This document shows, piece by piece, positions 21,433-30,704 of a stretch of DNA of 64,000 nt; within the stretch, counting starts at the first letter, position 1; each line of letters opens with the position of its first letter. Location of the stretch: contig NCGF01000005.1 of NCBI GenBank assembly GCA_002281485.1, positions 62,001 to 126,000 on the forward strand, read 5' to 3'. The notes beneath the pieces were generated by a model, which saw only the letters and a list, made by a program, of their open reading frames with translations, made no database searches and was not told where the DNA came from. The position numbers were made by a program, and so were the translations under genes. This DNA is from Sphingomonas sp. 28-66-16 (GTDB taxonomy: Bacteria; Pseudomonadota; Alphaproteobacteria; Sphingomonadales; Sphingomonadaceae).

Positions 21433-21460
21433 ATATAGTGTTGCGTATTTGCAACACAAG
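21433..21460 (-). promoter_or_regulatory. possible heat-shock promoter overlapping an inverted repeat (clpB)
   Basis: On the minus strand CTTG (21457-21460) is followed 16 bases later by ACTATAT (21433-21439 region), resembling the alphaproteobacterial RpoH pattern CTTG-spacer-CYTATNT with mismatches. The spacer holds a perfect 7-base inverted repeat GTGTTGC (21438-21444) / GCAACAC (21451-21457). The position, about 25 bases before the ATG, fits a short leader. Confidence 0.4.
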
Positions 21461-21610
21461 AGCGGGGCGAGCGACCGATTTGGGGCGTGACAAGACCTGT
21501 CACCGCTGTGACCCGCATCCGACATCGAACTGGCGCGATTGTGCAACGCACCATGGCTAGGGGGCCGCTGGGAGGCCGATCACCGGCCCCCGAAGAGGGA
21601 ACCAATCGTC

Positions 21611-23902
21611 ATGCGTCGTCTCACCCTGACCTTGTGCGCCACCACGGCGTTCGTGATGCCGCTCGCCGCCCGCGCCGCCGATCCGGAGCCGCGCGTCCCG
21701 GTCGCGCCCGCCGACGCGTCCGCCGATGCCGCCGCCGGCGATGACATCATCGTTCTCGGCAAGGGCGAAACCCGCCAGGTCCAGCAGATCAACCAGGCCG
21801 ATATCGCGATCCTCGCCGCCGGCACCAGCCCGCTCAAGGCGATCCAGAAGCTGCCCAGCGTCAACTTCCAGTCGGCCGATCCGTTCGGCGCCTATGAATG
21901 GTCGCAGCGCATCTCGATCCGCGGCTTCAACCAGAACCAGCTCGGCTTCACGCTCGACGGCATTCCGCTCGGTGACGGCAGCTATGGCAATACCAACGGC
22001 TTGCACATCAGCCGCGCGATCAGCAGCGAGAACGTCGCGCGGACCCGGGTGTCCCAGGGGGCGGGCTCGATCGGCACCCAGGCGACCAACAATCTCGGCG
22101 GCACGATCGAGTTCTTCTCGAGCGATCCGCTCGACCGCACGACGCTGGCCATCGACGGCACTTATGGCAGCCAGGATACGGGCCGCATCTTTGCCCGCCT
22201 CGATACCGGCACGCTCGGCGCCAGCGGCGCGCGCGCCTACGTGTCCTACACCTATTTCGACGTCAACAAGTGGAAGGGGTTCGGGGCGCAGCGCCAGCAT
22301 CAGGTCAACGCCAAATTCATCGCCCCGGTCAGCTATTTCCGTCTGGTCGGCACCTTCGCCTTCTCCGATCGGCGCGAGAATGACTATCAGGATCTTTCGC
22401 TGAACTTCATCAACCGGCTCGGTTACCGGTGGGACAATATCTCGAACAATTTCCCGCTCGCCGTGCAGATCGCCGACATCGCCGCGAACCGGGGGGACAG
22501 CGGCGCGCCCCGGCTCAACCCCGCCGCAGGCACGGTCTATCCGGCGCCCTTTCAGACGGTCGATGATGCCTATTTCAACGCCTCTGGGCTGCGGCAGGAT
22601 TATCTGGGTTCGATCGGCATCGAGACCGGCGACGACACGCCGCTGCGCGGCCAGGTAAAGGCCTATTACCACAATAATCACGGCCAGGGCTTGTGGTGGA
22701 CCCCCTATGTGCCGTCGCCCACCGGCGTGCCGATCTCGGTGCGCACCACCGAATATGACATCAGCCGCAAGGGCGTGTTCGGGTCGCTTGGCGGTACGCT
22801 GGGATGGAACGACATCACCGTCGGTGCCTGGTATGAGTTCAACGATTTCCGCCAGGCGCGGCGCTTCTATGCGCTCGACAGCCGAGCCGCCTCGTCGCGC
22901 AATTCGCTGCGCTTTCAGACCAACCCGTTCTTCACCCAATGGGAATTCCGCTATCAGACGGAGACATTCCAATATTATGTCGAGGACAAGATCGCGCTTG
23001 GCGACGTGACGATCAACCTCGGCTGGAAGGGCTTCGACGTGACCAATTCGGCGGTGCCGGTGATCGCCGGCGGGCTCGCCCAGGGCAAGATCAAGGCAAC
23101 CGACTGGTTCCAGCCACACGCCGGCGTCGCCTGGAAGCCAATCGACAATGTCGAGCTGTTCGCGGGCTTCACCCAGGTCACGCGCGCCTTTGTTTCGGCG
23201 GCGACGAGCGGGCCGTTCGCGACCACCCAGGCCGGGTTCAACGCGCTCACCAACACCAACCGGCTCAAGCCCGAAAGCTCGGATACCTATGAGGTCGGTG
23301 GCCGCTTCAAGCTCGGCCCGGTCAACGGGCTGCTCGCGGCCTATTATGTCGATTTTCGAAACCGGCTGCTCGGGGTCACCACCGGCGCCGGGATCGTCGG
23401 CAACCCGGTGATCCTCCAGAATGTCGGCTCGGTCCGTTCCTACGGCTTCGAAGCCGCCGCCGAGGCGCGGCTGGGCGCGGGGTTCGGTGCCTTCGTTTCG
23501 TACAGCTACAACGACTCGACCTATCGCGACGATGTGGGCGCGATCCCGATTGCCGGGAAGACGGTGGTCGATAGCCCGAAGAACCTGCTCAAGGGCGAGG
23601 TGACCTATGACAGCGCGATCCTGTTCGGCCGGATCGGTGCGAACTATACGAGCCGGCGCTACTTCACCTACACCAACGATCAGTCGGTGCCCGGCTATGT
23701 GATCGTCGATCTCACCATCGGCGCCCGCCTGAGGCTCGCGAGCGACCGCCAGGTCGAGCTTCAGCTCAACGCGACCAATTTGTTCGACAAGCAATATGTC
23801 TCGACGATCGGTTCGAACGGCTTCGGCAATGCAGGCGACAACCAGACGCTGCTCGCGGGCGCGCCGCAGCAATTCTTCATCACGCTGAAGACGAGGCTCT
23901 GA
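21611..23902 (+). CDS. TonB-dependent receptor (763 aa)
   Basis: A 763-residue outer-membrane receptor with a signal peptide (MRRLTLTLCATTAFVMPLAARA), a TonB-box-like GDDIIVLGKGETRQ, a plug (TSPLKAIQKLPSVNFQSAD, ISIRGFNQNQLGFTLDGIPL, GSIGTQATNNLGGTIEF) and a beta barrel ending near NLFDKQYVSTIGSNGFG, a common C-terminal motif. The last residue is Leu, not the usual aromatic residue, which is slightly odd. The longer open frame from 21539 lacks a signal peptide. Divergent from clpB and followed by a perfect terminator. Substrate unknown; the acylase and peptidase genes downstream hint at peptide-like ligands. Confidence 0.93.
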   Translation: MRRLTLTLCATTAFVMPLAARAADPEPRVPVAPADASADAAAGDDIIVLGKGETRQVQQINQADIAILAAGTSPLKAIQKLPSVNFQSADPFGAYEWSQRISIRGFNQNQLGFTLDGIPLGDGSYGNTNGLHISRAISSENVARTRVSQGAGSIGTQATNNLGGTIEFFSSDPLDRTTLAIDGTYGSQDTGRIFARLDTGTLGASGARAYVSYTYFDVNKWKGFGAQRQHQVNAKFIAPVSYFRLVGTFAFSDRRENDYQDLSLNFINRLGYRWDNISNNFPLAVQIADIAANRGDSGAPRLNPAAGTVYPAPFQTVDDAYFNASGLRQDYLGSIGIETGDDTPLRGQVKAYYHNNHGQGLWWTPYVPSPTGVPISVRTTEYDISRKGVFGSLGGTLGWNDITVGAWYEFNDFRQARRFYALDSRAASSRNSLRFQTNPFFTQWEFRYQTETFQYYVEDKIALGDVTINLGWKGFDVTNSAVPVIAGGLAQGKIKATDWFQPHAGVAWKPIDNVELFAGFTQVTRAFVSAATSGPFATTQAGFNALTNTNRLKPESSDTYEVGGRFKLGPVNGLLAAYYVDFRNRLLGVTTGAGIVGNPVILQNVGSVRSYGFEAAAEARLGAGFGAFVSYSYNDSTYRDDVGAIPIAGKTVVDSPKNLLKGEVTYDSAILFGRIGANYTSRRYFTYTNDQSVPGYVIVDLTIGARLRLASDRQVELQLNATNLFDKQYVSTIGSNGFGNAGDNQTLLAGAPQQFFITLKTRL

Positions 23903-23930
23903 TCGCGCCACCGGCGCGCCGCTGCGAATA

Positions 23931-23965
23931 AATGCCGGTCGATGACGAAATCGACCGGCATTTTT
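23931..23965 (+). terminator. Rho-independent terminator after TonB receptor
   Basis: A perfect 12-base stem, ATGCCGGTCGAT (23932-23943) with ATCGACCGGCAT (23950-23961), loop GACGAA, followed by TTTT. It starts 29 bases after the receptor stop, so the acylase gene beyond needs its own promoter. Confidence 0.92.
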
Positions 23966-24033
23966 CATCCGCGCATGGACCAGCGCCGCCTTGCCTGCCA
24001 AGGATGCCGCAAAACAAGCGATCGGGAGCGGCT

Positions 24034-26205
24034 ATGCGGGGAATGATCAAGCGCGGGGGTATCGCGCTGTTGGTGCTGTTGGCGGTCGTCGCGATCGGCC
24101 TCGCCGTCTGGGAACCGCTCACCGCCTCGGCCGCCTCGCCGCCGCCGGCCCACAAATACGATACCCGCATCGTCCGCGACACCTTCGGCGTGCCGCACGT
24201 GTTCGGCACCACCGACGCCGATGTCGGCTATGGCATCGCCTATGCGCATGCCGAGGATGATTTCTCGACGTTGCAGGAGGTCGTGGCGATGACGCGCAGC
24301 CGCGCCGGCGCGCTGCTCGGCAAGGACGGCGCGGGGATCGACTTCGCGCTGCATCTCGTCCGCGCCCGCGAAACGGTGACGCGCGACTATATGAAGCAGC
24401 CCGCCGATGTCCGTGCATTGCTCGATGCCTATGCCGCCGGGCTCAACCATTATGCCGATACCCATCCGGGCGAGGTGCGGCTGCACAATCTTTTCCCGGT
24501 CAACGGCCAGGATATCGCCGCCGGCTTCGTGCTGCGCTCGCCCTTCTTCTTCGGGCTCGATGCCGTGCTCGGCGCACTGGTGGGGGACAAGCCGCTGCCG
24601 GTCGAGAACGCCGGGCCTCATCCCGATTCGCCCGATATCGCGCCGCTCCCGGCGACCGGTGCATCGGCGGTGCGCGACACCAACGAAGGCAATCTCAACG
24701 GCTCGAACGCGTTCGTCGTCGCCCCCAAGCGCTCGGCGGACGGCTTCACCCGGCTCGTCTCCAACTCGCACCAGCCCTATCGCGGCGGGGTCGCCTGGTA
24801 TGAGCTCGTCGTCCATTCGAAGCAGGGCTGGGATTTCGCCGGCGCGACCTTTCCCGGCGCGCCCTATCCGCTGCTCGGGCACAACAAGACGCTTGGCTGG
24901 ACCAATACCGTCAACCGCCCCGATCTGATCGACATCTACAAGCTCGTCCTCGACAAGGACGGGACGCATTATCGGTTCGACGGCAAATGGCTCCCGCTCG
25001 AAACCCAGCGCGTGTGGCTGCACGTGAAGCTGTGGGGCCCGTTCATCCTGCCGGTGCCGCGCACCGCCTATCGCTCGGTCCACGGCCCGGTGATCGTCAA
25101 CAAATCGGGCGCGTTCGCGATCCATTATGCGGCGCCCGAGCAACTCGGCATGGTCGAGGAATATTACCGCCTGAACAAGGCGCGCGACTTTGCCGAATGG
25201 CAGGCGGCGCTGAGCAAACAGGCGGTGCCCGCGACCAATTTCCTCTACGGCGATGCGGCGGGCAACATCGCCTATTTCTACAATGCCGCCTTCCTCAACC
25301 GGAAGCCGGGCTATGATTACGCGCATGTCCTGCCCGGAGACACGTCGCGCGATCTGGCGAGCGGCACGGTGCCCTGGGCGATGATCCCGCGCAACATCAA
25401 CCCCAAGTCGGGCTTCCTCGCCAATGCCAACAACACGCCGTTCCAGGCGGCCGGCACCGGCTCCGAACTCAACCCCGCCGATTTCCCCAAATTGCTCGGC
25501 ATCGAAACCGACACCACCAATCGCGGCACGCGCGCGATCGAATTGCTCGGCGCCGATCCTTCGATCACCGACGCCGATCTCCACCGCATCAAATATGATA
25601 CCGCGATCAGCCAATATAGCTGGGCGGCGCGCTGGTTCCACGAGATCGAGGCGGTCGATCCCAAGGGCGACAAGCTGATCGCCGATGCCAAAAAAGTGAT
25701 GCTGCAATGGGACTGGAACTATGACGGCAAGGGCCCGGCCGATGCGATGGCGGCGATCCTGCTGCGCGTCGGCAATCGCATCCATTATCCGCGCAAGCCC
25801 TGGCCGGTCGCGCGCGACGAGCTGAAGATCGCGGCCGACTATCTGATGAAATATTATGGCCGGCTCGATCCGCCGCTCGGCACGGTTCTCAGGCTGAGGC
25901 AGGGCAAGGTCGATCTGCCGCTCGATGGCGGCCCCGATGTGCTGCGTGCGGCCTCGACCTGGGACGAGGCGCCCGATGGCCGGCTCGTCGTCAAGCACGG
26001 CGACAGTTTCATCATGTTCATCGACTGGGACAAGGTGGGCAAGGTGCATTCCGAATCGGTGCAGCCCTATGGGTCGGCGTCGACCAGGCCCGACTCGAAA
26101 CATTACACCGATCAGATGGCGTTGTTCGCAGCGCACCGGACCAAGCCGGTATGGTTCGATCCCGCCGAGCTCGAAAAGCACAAGGAGCGCGATTACCGGC
26201 CCTAG
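24034..26205 (+). CDS. penicillin acylase family N-terminal-nucleophile hydrolase
   Basis: A 723-residue precursor with an N-terminal hydrophobic export segment (residues 9-25). The alpha-chain region begins with DTRIVRDTFGVPHVFG; the autocatalytic site is NGSNAF, with G223/S224 the expected cleavage point and Ser224 the nucleophile of the beta chain. The SNSHQPYRGGVAWYE segment follows. Family members hydrolyse beta-lactam side-chain amides, N-acyl-homoserine lactones or lipopeptides in the periplasm; which of these applies cannot be read from sequence. GGGAG precedes the ATG at 24034. The next reading frame after the stop is a relic of an unrelated peptidase. Confidence 0.92.
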   Translation: MRGMIKRGGIALLVLLAVVAIGLAVWEPLTASAASPPPAHKYDTRIVRDTFGVPHVFGTTDADVGYGIAYAHAEDDFSTLQEVVAMTRSRAGALLGKDGAGIDFALHLVRARETVTRDYMKQPADVRALLDAYAAGLNHYADTHPGEVRLHNLFPVNGQDIAAGFVLRSPFFFGLDAVLGALVGDKPLPVENAGPHPDSPDIAPLPATGASAVRDTNEGNLNGSNAFVVAPKRSADGFTRLVSNSHQPYRGGVAWYELVVHSKQGWDFAGATFPGAPYPLLGHNKTLGWTNTVNRPDLIDIYKLVLDKDGTHYRFDGKWLPLETQRVWLHVKLWGPFILPVPRTAYRSVHGPVIVNKSGAFAIHYAAPEQLGMVEEYYRLNKARDFAEWQAALSKQAVPATNFLYGDAAGNIAYFYNAAFLNRKPGYDYAHVLPGDTSRDLASGTVPWAMIPRNINPKSGFLANANNTPFQAAGTGSELNPADFPKLLGIETDTTNRGTRAIELLGADPSITDADLHRIKYDTAISQYSWAARWFHEIEAVDPKGDKLIADAKKVMLQWDWNYDGKGPADAMAAILLRVGNRIHYPRKPWPVARDELKIAADYLMKYYGRLDPPLGTVLRLRQGKVDLPLDGGPDVLRAASTWDEAPDGRLVVKHGDSFIMFIDWDKVGKVHSESVQPYGSASTRPDSKHYTDQMALFAAHRTKPVWFDPAELEKHKERDYRP

Positions 26206-26424
26206 GTCAGACCCCCCGGCGATTCTGATGCGACGATCCCGCAAAAATATCGGGCGATGACGCGCGCGCCGCTTGACGCTGCGGCACGCGGGGCGCTCGA
26301 TCCCGACAAGTTCGTCTGGGTGAGGGTTGGCGACGCCAAGCTGGTGCGTCCCCAGCTTGACTCGATTGGCCTGCCGGTGGAGGTGGTGCGGGCCGCGTCC
26401 GTTGCGGGCGCGAAGCAGCAATAG
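26206..26424 (+). pseudogene. C-terminal relic of an M16 (insulinase-type) peptidase
   Basis: Directly after the acylase stop, in the same frame, 72 codons run open to a stop at 26422-26424. From ATIPQKYRAMTRAPLDAAAR through DPDKFVWVRVGDAKLVRPQL to GLPVEVV they read like the last helix, strand and tail of an M16 family zinc peptidase (typical ending: ARxxLxPDxxxxVVVGDAxxVxPxL). There is no catalytic domain, no plausible start signal and no room for one, so this is probably the remains of a deleted gene. An alternative is a small independent protein from ATG 26257. Confidence 0.55.
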
Positions 26425-26441
26425 CAGCAGGAGAAGCGATC

Positions 26442-26744
26442 ATGTCGGCAGTCGATGGCACCTGGGAGACCGTCGTTAAATCGCCATTGGGCGATCAGAA
26501 ATCCACGATCACCGTCAAGAGCGACGGCAACAGCTGGACGGGCACGAGCTCGGGGCAGATGGGCACCACCGAAATCACCGACGGTACGCTCGACGGCAAC
26601 ACGCTCAACTGGACGATGGCGATGACGGTGCCGATGCCGATGACGCTCACCTGCACCGCGACGGTCGATGGCGACACGATTACCGGATCGATCGGCGCCG
26701 GCGCGTTCGGCAGCTTCCCGATGACGGGCGTGCGCCTCGCCTGA
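26442..26744 (+). CDS. small beta-rich protein, function unknown
   Basis: A 100-residue protein without signal peptide or cysteine-rich motif. It is made of alternating short beta-like segments (TWETVVKSPLGDQKSTITVK, TVDGDTITGSI), many Thr, Gly and Asp, and looks like a lipocalin-like or up-and-down barrel half. AGGAGA lies 7 bases before the ATG. I recognise similar unannotated small proteins from alphaproteobacteria but no function. A hairpin follows 30 bases after the stop. Confidence 0.72.
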   Translation: MSAVDGTWETVVKSPLGDQKSTITVKSDGNSWTGTSSGQMGTTEITDGTLDGNTLNWTMAMTVPMPMTLTCTATVDGDTITGSIGAGAFGSFPMTGVRLA

Positions 26745-26773
26745 CAGGTGTCGAACATTGTGAAGTGCCAAGC

Positions 26774-26801
26774 GGGCCCGTTTTCCTCGGAAAGCGGGCC
26801 C
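26774..26801 (+). terminator. probable terminator hairpin
   Basis: GGGCCCGTTTTCC (26774-26786) is complementary to GGAAAGCGGGCCC (26789-26801) with one G-U pair; the innermost bases would form the loop. Only TT follows, so termination may be partial. Confidence 0.5.
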
Positions 26802-26866
26802 TTCGCTGTTGCGCGCTCGAAACCCCGGCGGCATCGTGCGGCGCAGAACGACAAAAGGGGATGGCA

Positions 26867-28759
26867 ATGATCGGCAGGATGCTTGGGGGCGCCGCAGCAG
26901 TGGCGCTGATGACGGGCGCGGCGACGGCGCAAAGCTATACCGAGCGACCCGCCGTCGTCCATCCGGTCACCGAAGGCGCGAATTACGACCGCCGCTCGGT
27001 CGATATCCCGATGCGCGATGGCGTCACGCTCCACACCGTCATCCTGACGCCCAAGGGCGCGAAGGACGCCCCGATCCTGATGACGCGCACGCCGTACAAT
27101 GCCGAGGCGCTGAGCATGAATGCCAAGGCCGGCGACCTTGCGACCGCGCTTGAAGGCTATGACAACGCCTATGACGTGATCGCCGAGGGTGGCTATATCC
27201 GCGTGATCCAGGACATCCGCGGGAAATACGGGTCCAAAGGCGATTATGTGATGAACCGGCCGCTGGTCGGCTCGTCGCTCAACCCGACCAAGGTCGACGA
27301 TTCGACCGATTGCTACGACACGATCGACTGGCTGGTGAAGAACCTGAAGGCGTCGAACGGCAAGGTCGGCATCCTCGGGATCAGCTATGACGGGTACGAA
27401 CCACTCGTCGCGCTGATCAACCCGCATCCCGCGCTCAAGGTCTCGGTGCCGATGAACCCGATGGTCGATGGGTGGCGCGGCGACGACTGGTTCCACAATG
27501 GCGCGTTCCGCCAGATGAACATGGAATATGTCTGGGAACAGGTGGCGACCGCCGACAATAGTTCGCCATGGTTCCATAATTTCGCCGACCAGTATGACGA
27601 GTTCATGAGGGCGGGATCGGCGGGCGAGCTCGGCCGCCGCCACGGGCTAGACCAGATCGGCACCTGGCAGAACGTCACCCGGCATCCCGCCTATGACGGT
27701 TTTTGGCAGGAGCAGGCGATGGATATGATCCTCGCGAAGGCGCCGCTCAAGGTGCCGGTGATGCTCGTCAATTCTCTCTGGGATCAGGAGGACATCTACG
27801 GCGCGACGGCCGTCTACCGCGCGATCAAGCCCAAGGATGCGACCGGCGACATGGTCTATCTGTCGATGGGCCCGTGGTATCACGGGCAGGAAATCGGCAA
27901 GGCGAGCAATCTCGGCAATATCGAATGGGACAGCGACACCGCCAAATGGTGGCGGCATCACGTGCTCGCGCCGTTCCTGTCGCATTTCCTCAAAGGCACG
28001 CCGATGGACGTCGCGCCGGTGACGGTGTTCCAGTCGGGCACCAACCAGTGGCAGCGGCTGAAGGATTGGCCTGCCGCTCCCGCGACCACGCCGCTCTATC
28101 TCAAGCCGGGTGGCGGGCTCGGCTTTGTCAGAGCCGACGGGCCTGCAGTGACCGAGGACTATGTCAGCGATCCCGCTCATCCGGTCACCTTCGTGCCGCG
28201 CCCGATCGCGCCGATCGGTTATGACGGCGATCACTGGACGGCGTGGCTCACGAGCGACCAGCGCAATGCCGCCGCAAGGCCCGACGTGCTGTCCTTCACG
28301 ACCGATGTGCTCACCGCGCCGGTGACGATCGCTGGCCAGCCCGAGGTACACCTCAACGCAGCGACCAGCGGCACCGACAGCGACTGGGTGGTCAAGCTGA
28401 TCGACGTCTATCCCGATCAGGTGGCAGGCGACCAGAAGATGGGCGGCTATCAGCTCGCGGTGGCGATGGACATTTTCCGCGGGCGTTACCGCGAGGGGCT
28501 CGATAAGCCCAAGCCGATTGCCGTCGACGTACCGCTGACCTATCAATTCGCGCTACCCAATGCGAACCACGTCTTCAAACCCGGTCACCGCATCATGGTG
28601 CAGGTGCAGTCGAGCTGGTTCCCGCTCTATGATCGCAACCCGCAGACATTCGTGCCCAACATCTTCTACGCCAACCCCGGTGATTATCGGAAGGCGACGC
28701 AGAAGGTGACGGTTGCCGGCGCCGATGCGAGCTTTATCGCGCTCCCGATCGTCAAATGA
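26867..28759 (+). CDS. CocE/NonD family hydrolase, alpha-amino-acid ester hydrolase-like
   Basis: A 630-residue secreted serine hydrolase (signal MIGRMLGGAAAVALMTGAATAQ). The N-terminal alpha/beta-hydrolase (X-Pro dipeptidyl-peptidase S15 type) domain has nucleophile elbow GISYDG with Ser173; IQDIRGKYGSKGDYVM contains the oxyanion Tyr region; MGPWYHGQ probably holds the catalytic His. The jelly-roll C-terminal domain ends with HRIMVQVQSSWFPLYDRNPQ. This arrangement matches alpha-amino-acid ester hydrolases, which act on alpha-amino esters and beta-lactams, and cocaine-esterase relatives. ATG 26867 has GGGG at the proper distance, unlike the in-frame ATG 26861. Followed 25 bases on by the DUF885 gene. 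Confidence 0.9.
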   Translation: MIGRMLGGAAAVALMTGAATAQSYTERPAVVHPVTEGANYDRRSVDIPMRDGVTLHTVILTPKGAKDAPILMTRTPYNAEALSMNAKAGDLATALEGYDNAYDVIAEGGYIRVIQDIRGKYGSKGDYVMNRPLVGSSLNPTKVDDSTDCYDTIDWLVKNLKASNGKVGILGISYDGYEPLVALINPHPALKVSVPMNPMVDGWRGDDWFHNGAFRQMNMEYVWEQVATADNSSPWFHNFADQYDEFMRAGSAGELGRRHGLDQIGTWQNVTRHPAYDGFWQEQAMDMILAKAPLKVPVMLVNSLWDQEDIYGATAVYRAIKPKDATGDMVYLSMGPWYHGQEIGKASNLGNIEWDSDTAKWWRHHVLAPFLSHFLKGTPMDVAPVTVFQSGTNQWQRLKDWPAAPATTPLYLKPGGGLGFVRADGPAVTEDYVSDPAHPVTFVPRPIAPIGYDGDHWTAWLTSDQRNAAARPDVLSFTTDVLTAPVTIAGQPEVHLNAATSGTDSDWVVKLIDVYPDQVAGDQKMGGYQLAVAMDIFRGRYREGLDKPKPIAVDVPLTYQFALPNANHVFKPGHRIMVQVQSSWFPLYDRNPQTFVPNIFYANPGDYRKATQKVTVAGADASFIALPIVK

Positions 28760-28784
28760 GCTTGCCCGTAAACAAAGGATGACC

Positions 28785-30614
28785 ATGACCCAGCTGATCT
28801 CGCGCCGCACCCTGCTGATGACCGGCGCGGCCGCCGGGTCGATCGCCGCTCTGCCCGCCTTCGCCCGCGCGCCCGACGACGCCGGCACGCGCCTCGCCGC
28901 GTTGTTCGACGCGATGTTCCAGGACCAGCTCGAGCGCAACCCCGAAGGCGCGACCCAGCTCGGGCTCGACAAGGGCGCCAACGCCGGGCTGCGCGCGAAG
29001 ATGAGCGATCAGGGCGAGGCGGGGCGCGCCGCTGCCCGCGCGACCACCCAGGCCGAGCTCGAGCAGCTCGCGGCGATCGATCGCACCGCGTTGTCGGCGG
29101 GCGACCGGGTCAATTACGATACCGTCCGCTATACCCGCGAATCGGCGGCGCGGGTGCAGACGTTCGATTTCGGTGGCAGCGCCTATGGCCCGTCGCCCTA
29201 TGTGATCAGCCAGCAATCGGGCGCCTATCAGTCGGTTCCCAATTTCCTCGATACCAAGCATCCGATCGGCACGGCGAGCGATGCCGATGCCTATCTCGCG
29301 CGGCTGGCGGCGTTCGGCGACCAGCTCGAGGCCAACACCGATCGGCTGCGGCATGATGTCGGCGCCGGCGTGCTGCCGCCCGATTTCCTTCTCGACAAGA
29401 CCCTCACCCAGATGCGCGCGCTGCGTGTTCCTGCCGATCAGGCGCTGGTGGTCACCTCGATCGCGCGCCGCGCCAAGGCCAGGGGGCTCGACGATCGCTA
29501 CGGCGCCGATGCCGCCAAAATCTATGCCGAGCGCGTGCTCCCGGCGCTCGATCGCCAGATCGCCGCCGTCGAATCCGTCCGCGCGGTCGCGACGCACGAT
29601 GCCGGCGTGTGGAAGTTCCGGCAGGGCGATGCCTATTATGCCGTCGCGCTCGCCAACACGACGACGACCCGGCTGAGCCCCGAGGAGGTCCACCGCTTCG
29701 GGCTCGATCAGGCGAAGCTGATCGGCGACCGGATGAACGCCCTGATGGTCAAGGCGGGGATGACCAAGGGATCGGTCGGCGCACGGCTTGCGGCGATCTA
29801 TGAACTGCCGGGGCAGATCTTCCCCAACACCGATGCCGGCAAGGCGGCGGCGATCGACTATTGCAACGGCCGGCTCGCGGCGATCCGCAAGGAGCTGCCG
29901 CGGGTGTTCAAGCGGATGCCGCCCTATCAGTTTGAGGTGCGGCGCGTGCCCAAGGATATCGAGGCGGGCGCGGCATCGGCGTTCAGCCAGGCGCCCGCGA
30001 TCGACGGCTCGCGCCCGGGCCTCGTCTATTTCAACCTGCAGGATTCGGCCGAATGGCCCAAATTCATGCTCGATACGGTGATCTATCACGAAGGGCTGCC
30101 GGGGCATCAGTTCGAAGGCGGGCTCGCGCTGTCGAACACCGGCCTGCCGCTGATCCGCAAGACCGGCGGCTTTTCGGGCTATGGCGAGGGCTGGGCGCTC
30201 TACGCCGAACAACTGGCGGACGAACTCGGCATGTACGAGGGCGATCCGCTCGGCCAGATCGGCTATCTGAAAGAGGCGCTGTTCCGCGCGCATCGCTGCA
30301 TCATCGATACCGGGCTGCACCATTATAAATGGAGCCGCGAAAAGGCGATGGCGCTGTTTATCGACGGCCAGGGCGAGGCGCCGGGCTTCGCCGAACGCGA
30401 GATCGATCGTTATTGCGGCTCGCCGGGGCAGGCATGCAGCTACAAGCTCGGCCACGCGACCTTCGTCACGCTGCGGGCCAAGGCGGAAAAGGCGCTGGGC
30501 GCGAAATACGACATCAAGGATTTCCACGAGGCCGTGCTCGGCTCGGGCCGCGTGCCGCTCGAGATATTGGAGCAGGTGGGGAATGAATGGATCGCGGCGC
30601 GGGCGGTAGCGTAG
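28785..30614 (+). CDS. DUF885 family zinc peptidase-like protein, Tat-exported
   Basis: A 609-residue protein. The N-terminus MTQLISRRTLLMTGAAAGS is a twin-arginine signal. The rest is the helical DUF885 fold with the metal motif YHEGLPGHQFEGG (H435, E436, H441) and a downstream GYGEGWALYAEQLADELG carrying the next Glu ligand. DUF885 proteins resemble M32-type carboxypeptidases; some are reported as peptidases, so hydrolysis of peptides in the periplasm is inferred. AAAGG is best spaced for the second ATG (28785) of ATG-ACC-ATG. Probably in one operon with the ester hydrolase before it. Confidence 0.9.
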   Translation: MTQLISRRTLLMTGAAAGSIAALPAFARAPDDAGTRLAALFDAMFQDQLERNPEGATQLGLDKGANAGLRAKMSDQGEAGRAAARATTQAELEQLAAIDRTALSAGDRVNYDTVRYTRESAARVQTFDFGGSAYGPSPYVISQQSGAYQSVPNFLDTKHPIGTASDADAYLARLAAFGDQLEANTDRLRHDVGAGVLPPDFLLDKTLTQMRALRVPADQALVVTSIARRAKARGLDDRYGADAAKIYAERVLPALDRQIAAVESVRAVATHDAGVWKFRQGDAYYAVALANTTTTRLSPEEVHRFGLDQAKLIGDRMNALMVKAGMTKGSVGARLAAIYELPGQIFPNTDAGKAAAIDYCNGRLAAIRKELPRVFKRMPPYQFEVRRVPKDIEAGAASAFSQAPAIDGSRPGLVYFNLQDSAEWPKFMLDTVIYHEGLPGHQFEGGLALSNTGLPLIRKTGGFSGYGEGWALYAEQLADELGMYEGDPLGQIGYLKEALFRAHRCIIDTGLHHYKWSREKAMALFIDGQGEAPGFAEREIDRYCGSPGQACSYKLGHATFVTLRAKAEKALGAKYDIKDFHEAVLGSGRVPLEILEQVGNEWIAARAVA

Positions 30615-30641
30615 CGTTGCCAGGCGTCGCTCTCTCCGCCA

Positions 30642-30660
30642 CCCCGGACTAGTGCCGGGG
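30642..30660. repeat. short GC-rich palindromic repeat
   Basis: CCCCGG (30642-30647) and CCGGGG (30655-30660) flank ACTAGTG. It lies between the convergent DUF885 and purK genes and resembles the hairpins at 33686 and 35784, suggesting a dispersed palindromic family; it could also act as a weak terminator. Confidence 0.4.
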
Positions 30661-30704
30661 GGACGGTCGGGGGGCATGAAGCCGATTGACCATCGGATCC
30701 TTCC

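Noticed and set aside
21557-26421. Two open frames of over 800 codons on the minus strand under the second TonB receptor and the acylase
   Set aside because: Low-complexity Arg/Gly/Asp/Ile composition and exact overlap with well-supported plus-strand genes mark them as shadows.
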